This document shows, piece after piece, positions 56,253 through 64,000 of a DNA stretch of 64,000 nt. The stretch is from contig NZ_RJUL01000012.1 in assembly GCF_003751625.1 (NCBI RefSeq), positions 62,001 to 126,000 of the forward strand, read 5' to 3'. Position numbers and translations under genes: made by a program. Below the pieces are notes generated by a model. That model made no database searches. It had not been told where the DNA came from and saw only the letters and a program-made list of their open reading frames with translations. Position 1 is the stretch's first letter. Every line of letters starts with the position of its first letter. The stretch comes from Gallaecimonas pentaromativorans (GTDB taxonomy: Bacteria; Pseudomonadota; Gammaproteobacteria; Enterobacterales; Gallaecimonadaceae).

Positions 56253-58268
56253 TTATTCCTTGTTAAACATGGCCCGCAGGTTGGCGATATTGGCCTTGCC
56301 CTTGGCTTGGCGTTCTTCCGGTGTCGGCGGTGGCTGGCGGTGCTCCCACACCAAGTCGTCCTGAGGCAACTCGTCGAGAAAGCGTGACGGCTGGGGGCGA
56401 ATGCTTTCGCCAAACTGGCGGCGCTCGCGGCACAGCATAAAGGTTAGCTCGCGCTGGGCGCGGGTGATGCCCACGTAAGCCAGGCGACGCTCTTCTTCAA
56501 TGTTGTCCTCGTCGATGCTGCTCTGGTGCGGCAGCAGCCCTTCTTCCATGCCAATCAGATAGACGTAGGGGAATTCCAGGCCTTTGGATGCGTGCAGGGT
56601 CATTAGCTGCACCTGGTCGGCTTCTCCCTCTTCGCTCTGGCGCTCCATCATGTCGCGAAGGGTCAGGCGGGTGACTACGTCTTGCAGGCTCATGGGTTCG
56701 TCCAGATCGTCGCCCTTGAGCATGCCGCTAATCCAGCCAAAAAGGGTGGAGACGTTTTTCATGCGCATCTCGGCGGCCTTGGCCGAGGGCGAGCTTTCAT
56801 AGAGCCAGTCTTCGTAGTGGCTGCCACGAATGAGCTCCCTGACTGCCTCGACCGGCTCGCCTCTTTTGGCTTCTTCTTGCAGATCGGTCAGCCAGCGGGT
56901 AAAGCCCTGCACCGCTTCCAGGGCGCGGCCGGTCAGATGCTGTTCAACACCCAGGTCAAAGCTGGCGGCAAAGAGGCTGGTTTTTCGCAAGCTGGCGTAA
57001 TGGCCGAGCTTTTCCAGGGTTACCGGGCCGATTTCCCGGCGCGGCACGTTGATGATGCGCAGCAGCGAGGTGTCGTCGTCCGGGTTCACCAACAGGCGCA
57101 GGTAAGCCATGATGTCCTTGACCTCGGCCCGGGAGAAGAAGCTGGTGCCACCGGAGATGCGATAGGGGATGCGGTTTTGCATCAGCGCCTTTTCAAGGAG
57201 CCTGGACTGGTGGTTGCCGCGATACAGCACGGCATAGTCCTTGTAGTGGGTCTTGTTCAAAAACTTGTGGGAGAGGATCTCCGCCACCACCCGCTCCGCT
57301 TCGTGATCTTCGTTGTTGGCCATCATCACCTTGAGCCGCTCGCCCTGGCCCAGCTCCGAGAACAGCTCCTTCTCGTAGACGTGGGGATTGTTGGCGATAA
57401 GGATGTTGGCGCTGCGCAAGATGGTGGCGCTGGAGCGGTAGTTTTGCTCCAGCTTGACCAGTTTCAGGCCGGGAAAATCGTCCTTAAGCCGCACCAGGTT
57501 TTCCGGCCGGGCGCCGCGCCAGGAGTAGATGGACTGGTCGTCATCCCCCACCACGGTAAAGCGGGCCCGCTCGCCCACCAGCAATTTGACCAGTTCGTAC
57601 TGGCTGGTGTTGGTGTCTTGGTATTCGTCTACCAGCAGGTAGCGGAGGCGGTCTTGCCAGCGTTCGCGCACCGTTTCGTTGCCGGCCAGCAGCAGGGTGG
57701 GCAGCAGGATGAGATCGTCAAAATCCAGGGCGTTTACGGCCCGCATGTACTGGGTGTAGCGGTCGTAAATTTCGGCAAAGGCCGCTTCCTTGCCGTCCAC
57801 CGCCTGCACCTTGGCCCGGTCCGGCAGTATCAGGTCGTTCTTCCATTGGCCGATGCGCCACATCAGTTGGTTAAGCAGATCTTTGTCGTCCTGCAGCGCC
57901 TTGGCGCCGATTTCCTTGAGGGCCTGGCTCATGTCCGCTTCGTCAAAGAGGGTAAAGCCGGCACGCAGGCCCAGGTGGTGGCCGTCCTTTTTCAGGATGG
58001 TCAGCCCCAGGGTGTGGAAGGTAGACACGGTCAGGCCACGGGCCTCGGCCTTGCCCAGGGTCTGGGCGACCCGCTCTTTCATTTCCCTGGCGGCTTTGTT
58101 GGTAAAGGTAACGGCGGCAATGTGCTTGGCCTGCCAGCCGCATTGCTGCACCAGATAGGCAATCTTGTTGGTGATCACCCGGGTCTTGCCCGAACCGGCA
58201 CCGGCCAGCACCAGCAGGGGGCCGGAGATATATTTGACGGCTTCGTCTTGGCTAGGGTTGAGTTTCAT
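56253..58268 (-). CDS. rep: ATP-dependent DNA helicase Rep
   Basis: The protein has 671 residues (E. coli 673) from ATG 58268 ([29 protein letters not shown]); longer upstream frames are unlikely. Superfamily 1A motifs are present: Walker [30 protein letters not shown] (motif II), [13 protein letters not shown] (motif III), QNYRSS, and [19 protein letters not shown] and [13 protein letters not shown] (motifs V-VI). The C-terminal tail binds DnaB in E. coli. Rep clears proteins ahead of replication forks. Confidence 0.97.
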   Translation of the reverse strand: MKLNPSQDEAVKYISGPLLVLAGAGSGKTRVITNKIAYLVQQCGWQAKHIAAVTFTNKAAREMKERVAQTLGKAEARGLTVSTFHTLGLTILKKDGHHLGLRAGFTLFDEADMSQALKEIGAKALQDDKDLLNQLMWRIGQWKNDLILPDRAKVQAVDGKEAAFAEIYDRYTQYMRAVNALDFDDLILLPTLLLAGNETVRERWQDRLRYLLVDEYQDTNTSQYELVKLLVGERARFTVVGDDDQSIYSWRGARPENLVRLKDDFPGLKLVKLEQNYRSSATILRSANILIANNPHVYEKELFSELGQGERLKVMMANNEDHEAERVVAEILSHKFLNKTHYKDYAVLYRGNHQSRLLEKALMQNRIPYRISGGTSFFSRAEVKDIMAYLRLLVNPDDDTSLLRIINVPRREIGPVTLEKLGHYASLRKTSLFAASFDLGVEQHLTGRALEAVQGFTRWLTDLQEEAKRGEPVEAVRELIRGSHYEDWLYESSPSAKAAEMRMKNVSTLFGWISGMLKGDDLDEPMSLQDVVTRLTLRDMMERQSEEGEADQVQLMTLHASKGLEFPYVYLIGMEEGLLPHQSSIDEDNIEEERRLAYVGITRAQRELTFMLCRERRQFGESIRPQPSRFLDELPQDDLVWEHRQPPPTPEERQAKGKANIANLRAMFNKE

Positions 58269-58347
58269 TGGCGGGCCCGGGATCACACAGAGCCTGACAT
58301 TGTACCTTATGCAGCACTGGCCTTGTGTATCACCTCTGGTAGAATGC

Positions 58348-58359
58348 ATGAACGTTCAT
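58348..58359. promoter_or_regulatory. Palindromic operator before the TetR gene
   Basis: ATGAACGTTCAT is a perfect 12-bp palindrome 14 bases before the TetR ATG and just after a TAGAAT -10-like element (58340-58345). Its TGAACGTTCA core equals the centre of operators known for some TetR proteins (for example Bm3R1). Autoregulation is likely. Confidence 0.6.
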
Positions 58360-58373
58360 TCACTCATCCGACC

Positions 58374-58958
58374 ATGATCGATCACAGCAAACCGGCCGAC
58401 AAACGGCAATTAATCCTCGATGCCACCGGGCGCTTGTTGGCCTTGTATGGCTTTCACGGATTATCCATGCAGTTGGTGGCCAAGGAAGCTGGGGTGGCGG
58501 CCGGGACCATCTATCGCTATTTCGATTCCAAAACCAGCATGATCAAAGCCCTGCATGGGCAGATCATCCACGATGTGGCCGCCGAGCTGTTCCGGGGCTA
58601 CGACACCGCCGCCAGCCTGCGTGAGCGTTTTGACTACCTGTGGCAGTGTTCCTGGCAGCTTTTTTTGGATATGCCGGATGTGCTGGTCAGCAAATATCAG
58701 TTTGAGCGCCTGCCGCTGGAAGCCGACCGCCAGCAGATGCAAGACCTTGAAGACCGGGTTTTTGCCCCCATTACGGCTTTCTGGCAGGAAGGCCGGGAAC
58801 AAGGGGTGTTCAAAGAGATGCACGACGAGATTTTTGCCACCCTTACCTTCGAAGTCTGTGCCGACTTGGCCTTCAAACAGCTGGCAGGAAAGCTGACCCT
58901 GACACAAGCTGAAATTGAGGTGGTCCGCGATGCCAGTTGGGCGGCCATCACCTTGTAA
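58374..58958 (+). CDS. TetR-family regulator
   Basis: The protein has 194 residues from ATG 58374. The in-frame ATG at 58343 would place the operator palindrome inside the coding region and is disfavoured. The N-terminal helix-turn-helix is ILDATGRLLALYGFHGLSMQLVAKEAGVAAGTIYRYFDSKTSMIKAL. The C-terminal domain is of the YfiR/AcrR type (SWQLFLDMPDVLVSKYQFERLP). It is divergent from rep. No efflux pump gene is adjacent on this side, so its target besides itself is unknown. Confidence 0.9.
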   Translation: MIDHSKPADKRQLILDATGRLLALYGFHGLSMQLVAKEAGVAAGTIYRYFDSKTSMIKALHGQIIHDVAAELFRGYDTAASLRERFDYLWQCSWQLFLDMPDVLVSKYQFERLPLEADRQQMQDLEDRVFAPITAFWQEGREQGVFKEMHDEIFATLTFEVCADLAFKQLAGKLTLTQAEIEVVRDASWAAITL

Positions 58959-59041
58959 AACGCCGGGCCGTGATTTCAAGAAGCGGTAAGGAAACTTGAG
59001 GTAAACTGCCCCATGCCGTTGCTGGCGAAAAGGAGAGCATC

Positions 59042-59299
59042 ATGATCAACACCCAGAAACTCGAAGAGCTGGCTAAGCAGATCACCGAGGCGCTGCCGCC
59101 TGGGGTCAAGGCCTTCAGTGGTGAAGTGGAAAGCCGTGTGAAGCAGGTACTGCAAGCCCAGTTGATGAAGCTGGACTTGGTCAGCCGCGACGAATTTGAC
59201 GTACAAAGCCGGGTGCTGCTGAAAACCCGGGAAAAACTCGATGCTCTGGAAGCCCGTGTCGATGCGCTGGAAAAAGGTGCAGAGCTGGGCGACAGCTGA
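59042..59299 (+). CDS. ubiK: Ubiquinone biosynthesis accessory factor UbiK
   Basis: The protein has 85 residues with an AAGGAGAG site upstream. An N-terminal amphipathic region (KLEELAKQITEALPPGVKAFSGEVESRVKQVLQAQLMKLDLVSRDEFDVQ) and a C-terminal coiled coil (VLLKTREKLDALEARVDALE) match the YqiC/UbiK family. UbiK forms a complex with UbiJ and aids aerobic ubiquinone synthesis; E. coli YqiC also affects membranes and colonisation. Confidence 0.93.
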   Translation: MINTQKLEELAKQITEALPPGVKAFSGEVESRVKQVLQAQLMKLDLVSRDEFDVQSRVLLKTREKLDALEARVDALEKGAELGDS

Positions 59300-59327
59300 T
59301 CGAAAATCGACTTTTTAAGGTGGAAAA

Positions 59328-60014
59328 ATGGGTGTCATGAGGTGGCGGCGCTGGCACCTGTGGTTGGGGTGGGTAACCGGCATCCAGATGTTTATCTGGG
59401 GGGCTACCGGCCTTTACATGGTGTGGGTCAGCCTGGATTTTATTCACGGTAAGCCACTGGTTGACGCCCATCCCGATCCTCTGGCCTGGCAGCCCGGTTA
59501 TGTTGCCCCTGTCGCGCTGAAATTGCCGCCGGACACCCGCCAGCTGACCCTCACTACCCGCATGGGTCACCCGGTATACGAAGTGCTCACCGAAACCACC
59601 GCCTTCTTGCTGGACGCCGTCAACGGCTTGCCGTTCCTGTTGGGGCCAGAAGATGTGGGCCAGTTGGCCAAAGGCTATTACCGGGGCAAGGGCGACGTGG
59701 CCCAAGTTACTCATATCGAACAAGACGCACCGCGTGAACTGGGCAACCGCCCGCTGCCGGTGTGGCAAGTACGTTTTGACGACGCCTTCGACACCACCCT
59801 GTACCTCTCCGACAAAACCGGTACCCTGCTGACCCAGCGCCATCGTTACTGGCGCTGGTTCGACGCTGCCTGGGCGCTGCATATCATGGATTACAGCCAG
59901 CGTAGCCGCATCAACCTGCCTTGGTTCCAGGCCATGTGCGGCTTGTCGCTGCTGCTGATGCTAAGCGGCAGCTTGCTGTGGCTGCGCACCCGTTTTACAA
60001 GGCCCGCCCCATGA
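59328..60014 (+). CDS. PepSY-domain membrane protein
   Basis: The protein has 228 residues. Membrane helices lie at about 10-35 (HLWLGWVTGIQMFIWGATGLYMVWV) and 203-220 (FQAMCGLSLLLMLSGSLLWL). The periplasmic part between them has PepSY-like YLSDKTGTLLTQRHRYWRWFDAAWALHIMDY, including His residues like those of PepSY-TM iron or heme reductases. The last base overlap (ATGA) with the next gene shows translational coupling. It probably acts with the downstream ferredoxin-fused protein in electron transfer across the inner membrane (inference). Confidence 0.75.
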   Translation: MGVMRWRRWHLWLGWVTGIQMFIWGATGLYMVWVSLDFIHGKPLVDAHPDPLAWQPGYVAPVALKLPPDTRQLTLTTRMGHPVYEVLTETTAFLLDAVNGLPFLLGPEDVGQLAKGYYRGKGDVAQVTHIEQDAPRELGNRPLPVWQVRFDDAFDTTLYLSDKTGTLLTQRHRYWRWFDAAWALHIMDYSQRSRINLPWFQAMCGLSLLLMLSGSLLWLRTRFTRPAP

Positions 60015-60859
60015 GCCGCTGGCATCGCTGGTTGGCGCTGCTGGTGGGGACGCAGCTGCTGATTTGGGTGGTCACCGGGCTGGCTTTGGGCATGCTGCCC
60101 ACACCGCCGCTGCCGGTGCCTCGGGTACCAGAACCCCTGGATGCCAAGGCGCTGGTACTGCCGCAACCGCCGGCTGGTGCTGGCTCGGTGGGCGCCATTA
60201 CCCTGCTGGGTAAAACCCGCATCAAGGTTGACGGCCAGGTACTGACCCCTATGTCCCAGGGCGATGCCCAGGTGCTGTTTGCCCAATACTTCCCCGGTTT
60301 GGATATCGGCCCCATGGAGCGCCTCGACCATGGCTGGCAAAGCTCCCTGCCTGGTGGCTTTAAGGTAGAGCTGGGGGATGATGGCAACATTCAATCCAAC
60401 CAATACTGGCTGGCGCCCTGGCTGCTGCGGCTGCATTTCATGGACTGGTGGGGTAACGGCAAGAACTTCAACCAATGGCTGGTGAAACTGACCAGCCTGG
60501 TGACCATGGCCTTGATCTTAAGCGGCTTGTGGATGGGGGTGCAGCGCTTGCTGCAGCGCCGTCGCCATCAGCCGGTGATGCTCGATGGCTTCCCGCTGCC
60601 GGCCCTTGCCGCCGGCCCCGGCACCCTGGCCCAGCGCCTTGAGCAAGTGGGGCTGCCGGTGACCGGGCCCTGCAACGGCGGCGGCCGCTGTGGCGGGTGT
60701 TTGGTGCGTACCAGCGGCGAACTGCCGTTGCCTATCTCCAGCAACGAAAAGCGCCTGCTCAGCAGCGAACAGCTGGCCCAGGGTATTCGCCTTGCCTGCC
60801 AGCAGGCGCCGCGCCACGGCTGTACCCTGACCGCCATGGCGCCCGCGCCAGAGCTTTAA
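60011..60859 (+). CDS. PepSY membrane protein fused to a [2Fe-2S] ferredoxin domain
   Basis: The protein has 282 residues and starts inside the ATGA of the preceding gene. The first membrane helix is at 8-28. A periplasmic PepSY-like domain contains PWLLRLHFMDWWGNGKNFNQWL. The second helix is at about 158-178. The cytoplasmic C-terminal domain (about 195-282) has Cys221-x5-Cys227-x2-Cys230 and Cys263, the ligand spacing of NqrF/plant-type [2Fe-2S] ferredoxins. This architecture suggests electrons pass from the cytoplasm through the cluster to the membrane or periplasm. The electron donor and acceptor are unknown. Confidence 0.8.
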   Translation: MSRWHRWLALLVGTQLLIWVVTGLALGMLPTPPLPVPRVPEPLDAKALVLPQPPAGAGSVGAITLLGKTRIKVDGQVLTPMSQGDAQVLFAQYFPGLDIGPMERLDHGWQSSLPGGFKVELGDDGNIQSNQYWLAPWLLRLHFMDWWGNGKNFNQWLVKLTSLVTMALILSGLWMGVQRLLQRRRHQPVMLDGFPLPALAAGPGTLAQRLEQVGLPVTGPCNGGGRCGGCLVRTSGELPLPISSNEKRLLSSEQLAQGIRLACQQAPRHGCTLTAMAPAPEL

Positions 60860-63800
60860 CCCAGCCAATGCCCTAACCAATGCTCCAGCTCCCCGGCCGT
60901 GAGTGGCCGGGCGAAGTGGTAGCCTTGGCCTTCGTCACAATCGAGGGCGCGCAGGCAGTTGAGCTGGGCATCGGTCTCTATCCCTTCTGCCACCACCTGC
61001 ATGTTAAGGCTATGAGCCAGCTCCACCACCGCTTTGATGATGGCCACCGGCTCTTTTTCCTGTGGCAGTTTGGCTACAAAGCTGCGGTCGAGTTTGAGGA
61101 TGTCAAAGCGCAGCTCGGTCAGGTACGAGAGCGCTGAATAGCCGGTACCGAAGTCGTCAAGGGCTACCCTGATGCCGCTGTGGCGCAGCCGGGCGATCTG
61201 CTTGGCGGCGTTGTCTTTGTTTGAGAGCAGCATGGATTCGGTCAGCTCCAGCTCCAGCGCATCCGGCGGCAGGTCCAAATCGCGCAGCAGCTGGGTGACC
61301 TGGCCTGGCAAGTCGTGGTCTTGAAACTGCCGGGCCGAGAGATTCACGGCCATCTGCAAGATGATACCTTGCTGGCGCCAGACCTTTTGCTGGGTTAAGG
61401 CCTCGCGTAGCACCCATTGCCCCAGGGCACTGATAAGGCCGGTTTCTTCAGCCAGGGGGATAAAGTCGCTGGGGGGGATCTCCCCAAGCTCGGGGTGATG
61501 CCAGCGGCACAGCGCCTCAACCCCGGCCACCAGATTATTGCCAAGGCGGATACGCGGCTGGTAGCGCAGGCTAAGGCCCCCTTCTTCCAGAGCCTGACGC
61601 AGGCCGTGTTCCAACGCCAAGCGGCGCTGGGCGGCGGCGTTCATGGTGTTGGTGTAGTACTGGAAGTTGCCCCGGCCCCGGGCTTTGGCGTGATACATGG
61701 CGGTATCGGCGTAGCGCAGCAGGGTGTTGGGGTCGGTACTGTCTTGAGGGTAAAGGGCAATGCCGATGCTCGGGGTGACCGACACCCGGTGCCCGGCCAG
61801 CACCACCGGCGGCTCCAGCGCCTGCATGACCTTTTCGGCCACCAGAGTGGTGGTGAGGGTTTCTTTGACGTCTTCCATGATGATGATGAACTCATCGCCC
61901 CCCAGGCGAGCCACGGTGTCGTAGCTACGCACGGCATGGAGCAGGCGCTGGGCCACTTCCTTGAGCAGCCGGTCGCCCAGCTCGTGGCCCAGGGAGTCGT
62001 TAACGTGCTTGAAGTGGTCGAGATCCAAAAACAGCAGCGCCACTTGCTGGGCGGTGCGGTTGGCACGGGTCATGGCATGGCCCAGGCGATCACGGAACAG
62101 GGTGCGGTTGGGCAGGCCGGTTAAGGGGTCAAAGTTGGCGAGATAACGCAGCTCCTCTTCGGCGGCTTTACGCTGGGTGATGTCACTGAACAAAACCACT
62201 AGGTTGGCGCCCTGGGCCTGGTCTTGTGCCCAGTGGATCTCGGTTTCCAACAGCTTGAGTTGGCCATGACCATCCTGAATGCGCAGCTCCCCGGCCCAAC
62301 TGCCTTGGTCTTTGAGGGCGCCGCGAATTTTGCGCAGCAGGCCGAGGCGGGTGGTCTTTGGTAAAAACCGCCAAGGTTTGAGCGCCAGTAGCGTCTCGGT
62401 GGGGGTGGCCAAGTGCGTCTCCACGGCCGGGTTGGTGTTGATAATATCCAGCCGCTCATTGGTCACCACTACCCCTTCTGACATGGCGCGGGTGACCAGG
62501 TCTGACAGTTGCAACTGCCGCTCCTGAGCTCGCTCGGCACTGATGTCCCGGTGGGTACCGGCCATGCGCAGCACTTTGCCGTTGTCGTCTCTGGCCACCA
62601 CCCGGCCCCGGTCCTGCACCCACAGCCAATGGCCTTTGGCATGGCGCAGCCGGTAAATGCAGTGGTAGTGGTCGTCCTGGCCCTTAAGGTGGCGCTTAAT
62701 GGCGGCAATGATTTTGGGCTGGTCTTCGGGATTTACCAGCTGTGACAAGCCGCGCCGATTAGGGGCAATTTCACCGTCTTGATAGCCAAGAAAATCGAGG
62801 CCGGTGCGCACCACCGCCTGGGTTTGCCAGTCCCAATCCCATACCCCGTAGCCAGAGGCCACCATGGCCAGGCGCAGCCGCTGTTCGCTGTCGGCCAGTG
62901 CCCGGCGCAGGGCAATGCCTCGCTCACGGCGCAGCCACCAGCGGTACCAAAGCCAGGCGACCAGCAGTGCCAGCAGTAAGATCTCCCACAGCAGGTTGAC
63001 CGGTTGCAGATACCACGGCTCCAGCACTTCCAGGTTCAGTAGCAGCGGCGGCTGAGGATCCCCAAGGCGGCGCAGTTTGAGCTGGTAATGGCCTGGGGTG
63101 AGGTGGGTAAACACCACTTCCTTGCCCATGCCCAGAGGCTGCCAGGGGCCATCTAACTGGTAGAGGTATTGGTTGTTGCCATGGCCAAAATCCAGGTCGG
63201 CAAAGGACAGGCTGAGCCGGCTGATATCGGGGGGCAGTACCAGCACTTCATCGCTGTTGAGGTTGTGGGGTTGGCCGTTGACCGAGGCGCCTACCCATTG
63301 CAACGCATAGTGGGCGCCGAGGTTGTTATTGGCGCCGAATTGGATCTCTGCCAGCCCATTAACGCCGCCAAAATACAGCAGGCCGTTGCCGTCCTTAAAA
63401 ACGGCATTGCCGTTGTACTCAAGAATGAACTGGTCGATGGGCGGCGCCGAAAAGCGGCCCTGGCTTGGGTTGAACAACACCAGGCCACGGTTGGTACTGA
63501 GCCAAAGCTGGTTTTCACTGTCTTGTGCTACGGCGTAGATGGTGTCGTCTTCCAGGCCCGGCTGCTTTTGATACAGGGTGAGCTGATCCTGGGCTCCCAG
63601 ATGCACCAGGCCTTTCTGAGTGCCAACCCACCAGCCATTATTGCCATCACTGAGCAGGCCGCGGCCGCGGCCGGTGATTTGCGGCTTGCCCCAGCAACGG
63701 GCTCTTGGCTCCAGCCGGCAAAAACCCTTGCCGGTGGCGGCCATCACTACCCCTTGATGCTCGGCCAGGGCATAGAACTGTGCCTGGCTATCACGGTGGG

Positions 63801-64000
63801 AGAAGGTCTCGCCGTTGAAGGCATCAAGACCTTTCTCCGTGCCCACCAGCAATTGCCCGTTATGCCACAGCAGTGACCAGATTAAGGGATCGCTCAGGCC
63901 TTGTTCGGTGCTAAACCACTGCCATTGCTGCTGGTTGTCGTAGCGTATCAGGCCTTGGTTGGTGCCAATCCACAGGTCTCCTTGCGAGTCTTTCGCCAGG
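60856..64000 (-). CDS. Large sensor: beta-propeller, Y_Y_Y, PAS, GGDEF and EAL domains (N-terminus beyond window)
   Basis: The frame stays open to the right edge, so more than 1040 C-terminal residues are visible and the start lies outside. Successive WIGTNQGLIRYD-type blades (two-component-regulator propeller repeats) are followed by a Y_Y_Y domain (YLYQLDGPWQPLG) and one membrane helix (LLWEILLLALLVAWLWYRWWL). Two PAS domains, a GGDEF domain (ARLGGDEFIII with I-site RSYD) and an EAL domain with intact GVEALCRW, DDFGTGYSAL and LKLDRSF complete it. Both catalytic activities look possible. It senses a periplasmic signal and changes c-di-GMP. The 3' end overlaps the convergent ferredoxin-fusion gene by 4 bases. 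Confidence 0.92.
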   Translation of the reverse strand, partial: LAKDSQGDLWIGTNQGLIRYDNQQQWQWFSTEQGLSDPLIWSLLWHNGQLLVGTEKGLDAFNGETFSHRDSQAQFYALAEHQGVVMAATGKGFCRLEPRARCWGKPQITGRGRGLLSDGNNGWWVGTQKGLVHLGAQDQLTLYQKQPGLEDDTIYAVAQDSENQLWLSTNRGLVLFNPSQGRFSAPPIDQFILEYNGNAVFKDGNGLLYFGGVNGLAEIQFGANNNLGAHYALQWVGASVNGQPHNLNSDEVLVLPPDISRLSLSFADLDFGHGNNQYLYQLDGPWQPLGMGKEVVFTHLTPGHYQLKLRRLGDPQPPLLLNLEVLEPWYLQPVNLLWEILLLALLVAWLWYRWWLRRERGIALRRALADSEQRLRLAMVASGYGVWDWDWQTQAVVRTGLDFLGYQDGEIAPNRRGLSQLVNPEDQPKIIAAIKRHLKGQDDHYHCIYRLRHAKGHWLWVQDRGRVVARDDNGKVLRMAGTHRDISAERAQERQLQLSDLVTRAMSEGVVVTNERLDIINTNPAVETHLATPTETLLALKPWRFLPKTTRLGLLRKIRGALKDQGSWAGELRIQDGHGQLKLLETEIHWAQDQAQGANLVVLFSDITQRKAAEEELRYLANFDPLTGLPNRTLFRDRLGHAMTRANRTAQQVALLFLDLDHFKHVNDSLGHELGDRLLKEVAQRLLHAVRSYDTVARLGGDEFIIIMEDVKETLTTTLVAEKVMQALEPPVVLAGHRVSVTPSIGIALYPQDSTDPNTLLRYADTAMYHAKARGRGNFQYYTNTMNAAAQRRLALEHGLRQALEEGGLSLRYQPRIRLGNNLVAGVEALCRWHHPELGEIPPSDFIPLAEETGLISALGQWVLREALTQQKVWRQQGIILQMAVNLSARQFQDHDLPGQVTQLLRDLDLPPDALELELTESMLLSNKDNAAKQIARLRHSGIRVALDDFGTGYSALSYLTELRFDILKLDRSFVAKLPQEKEPVAIIKAVVELAHSLNMQVVAEGIETDAQLNCLRALDCDEGQGYHFARPLTAGELEHWLGHWLG

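Noticed and set aside
56682-58373. A long plus-strand open frame leading into the TetR gene
   Set aside because: The part before 58374 is antisense to rep. Only the C-terminal part has TetR motifs, and the start at 58374 is better supported.

Overview
The window is chromosomal DNA from a GC-rich (roughly 60%) gammaproteobacterium. Gene order mioC - origin - mnmG - rsmG - parA - parB - atpIBEFHAGDC - glmU - (glmR) - glmS, a srkA-dsbA pair, and an argX-hisR-proM-like tRNA cluster all point to this class. Type II secretion genes, abundant c-di-GMP proteins and a VpsR-like regulator suggest a marine or aquatic lineage (Gallaecimonas, Aeromonadales or Alteromonadales-like). The genus is inference and cannot be fixed from this sequence alone.

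Layout. 1-13 kb is an envelope/secretion block: the 3' end of a GspD-type secretin, a 1569-residue surface or secreted protein built from prealbumin-like repeats, a secreted M11-like metalloprotease preceded by a c-di-GMP-I riboswitch, a VpsR-like sigma-54 activator, and gspA-gspB. 13.1-13.5 kb is a Dam-rich oriC between mioC and mnmG. 13.5-26.5 kb is the conserved origin-proximal core: tRNA modification, rRNA methylation, chromosome partitioning, the complete F1Fo ATP synthase operon and glmU. 26.6-33.1 kb carries an unrecognised two-gene membrane pair, an exported SurE-like phosphatase with a lipoprotein, and glmR-glmS with two matching putative operators.

33.1-42.5 kb is an accessory segment, more AT-rich at its left side: two envelope glycosyltransferases, then a compact RiPP (ribosomally made, modified peptide) gene cluster. 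That cluster has a 59-residue precursor whose core holds four H-x-S motifs at exact four-residue spacing, a radical SAM/SPASM enzyme, a HExxH-type putative peptide hydroxylase, a truncated HlyD-like protein, and a peptidase-containing ABC transporter. An intrinsic terminator sits between precursor and enzyme genes. This is the most interesting system in the window; its product is not identifiable from sequence alone.

42.5-64 kb is mixed housekeeping and signalling: YceI, hydrolases, a diguanylate cyclase, a FabF-like synthase next to a TetR regulator, srkA with two tandem dsbA genes, tRNA-Arg/His/Pro, a cytochrome c5, a GAF-GAF-GGDEF-degenerate-EAL protein, rep helicase, a TetR regulator with a palindromic operator, ubiK, a PepSY/PepSY-ferredoxin pair and a large beta-propeller-PAS-GGDEF-EAL sensor that runs off the right edge.

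A recurring theme is c-di-GMP: three GGDEF proteins, one intact EAL, a VpsR-like regulator and a c-di-GMP riboswitch. No insertion sequence, prophage or CRISPR array was seen.
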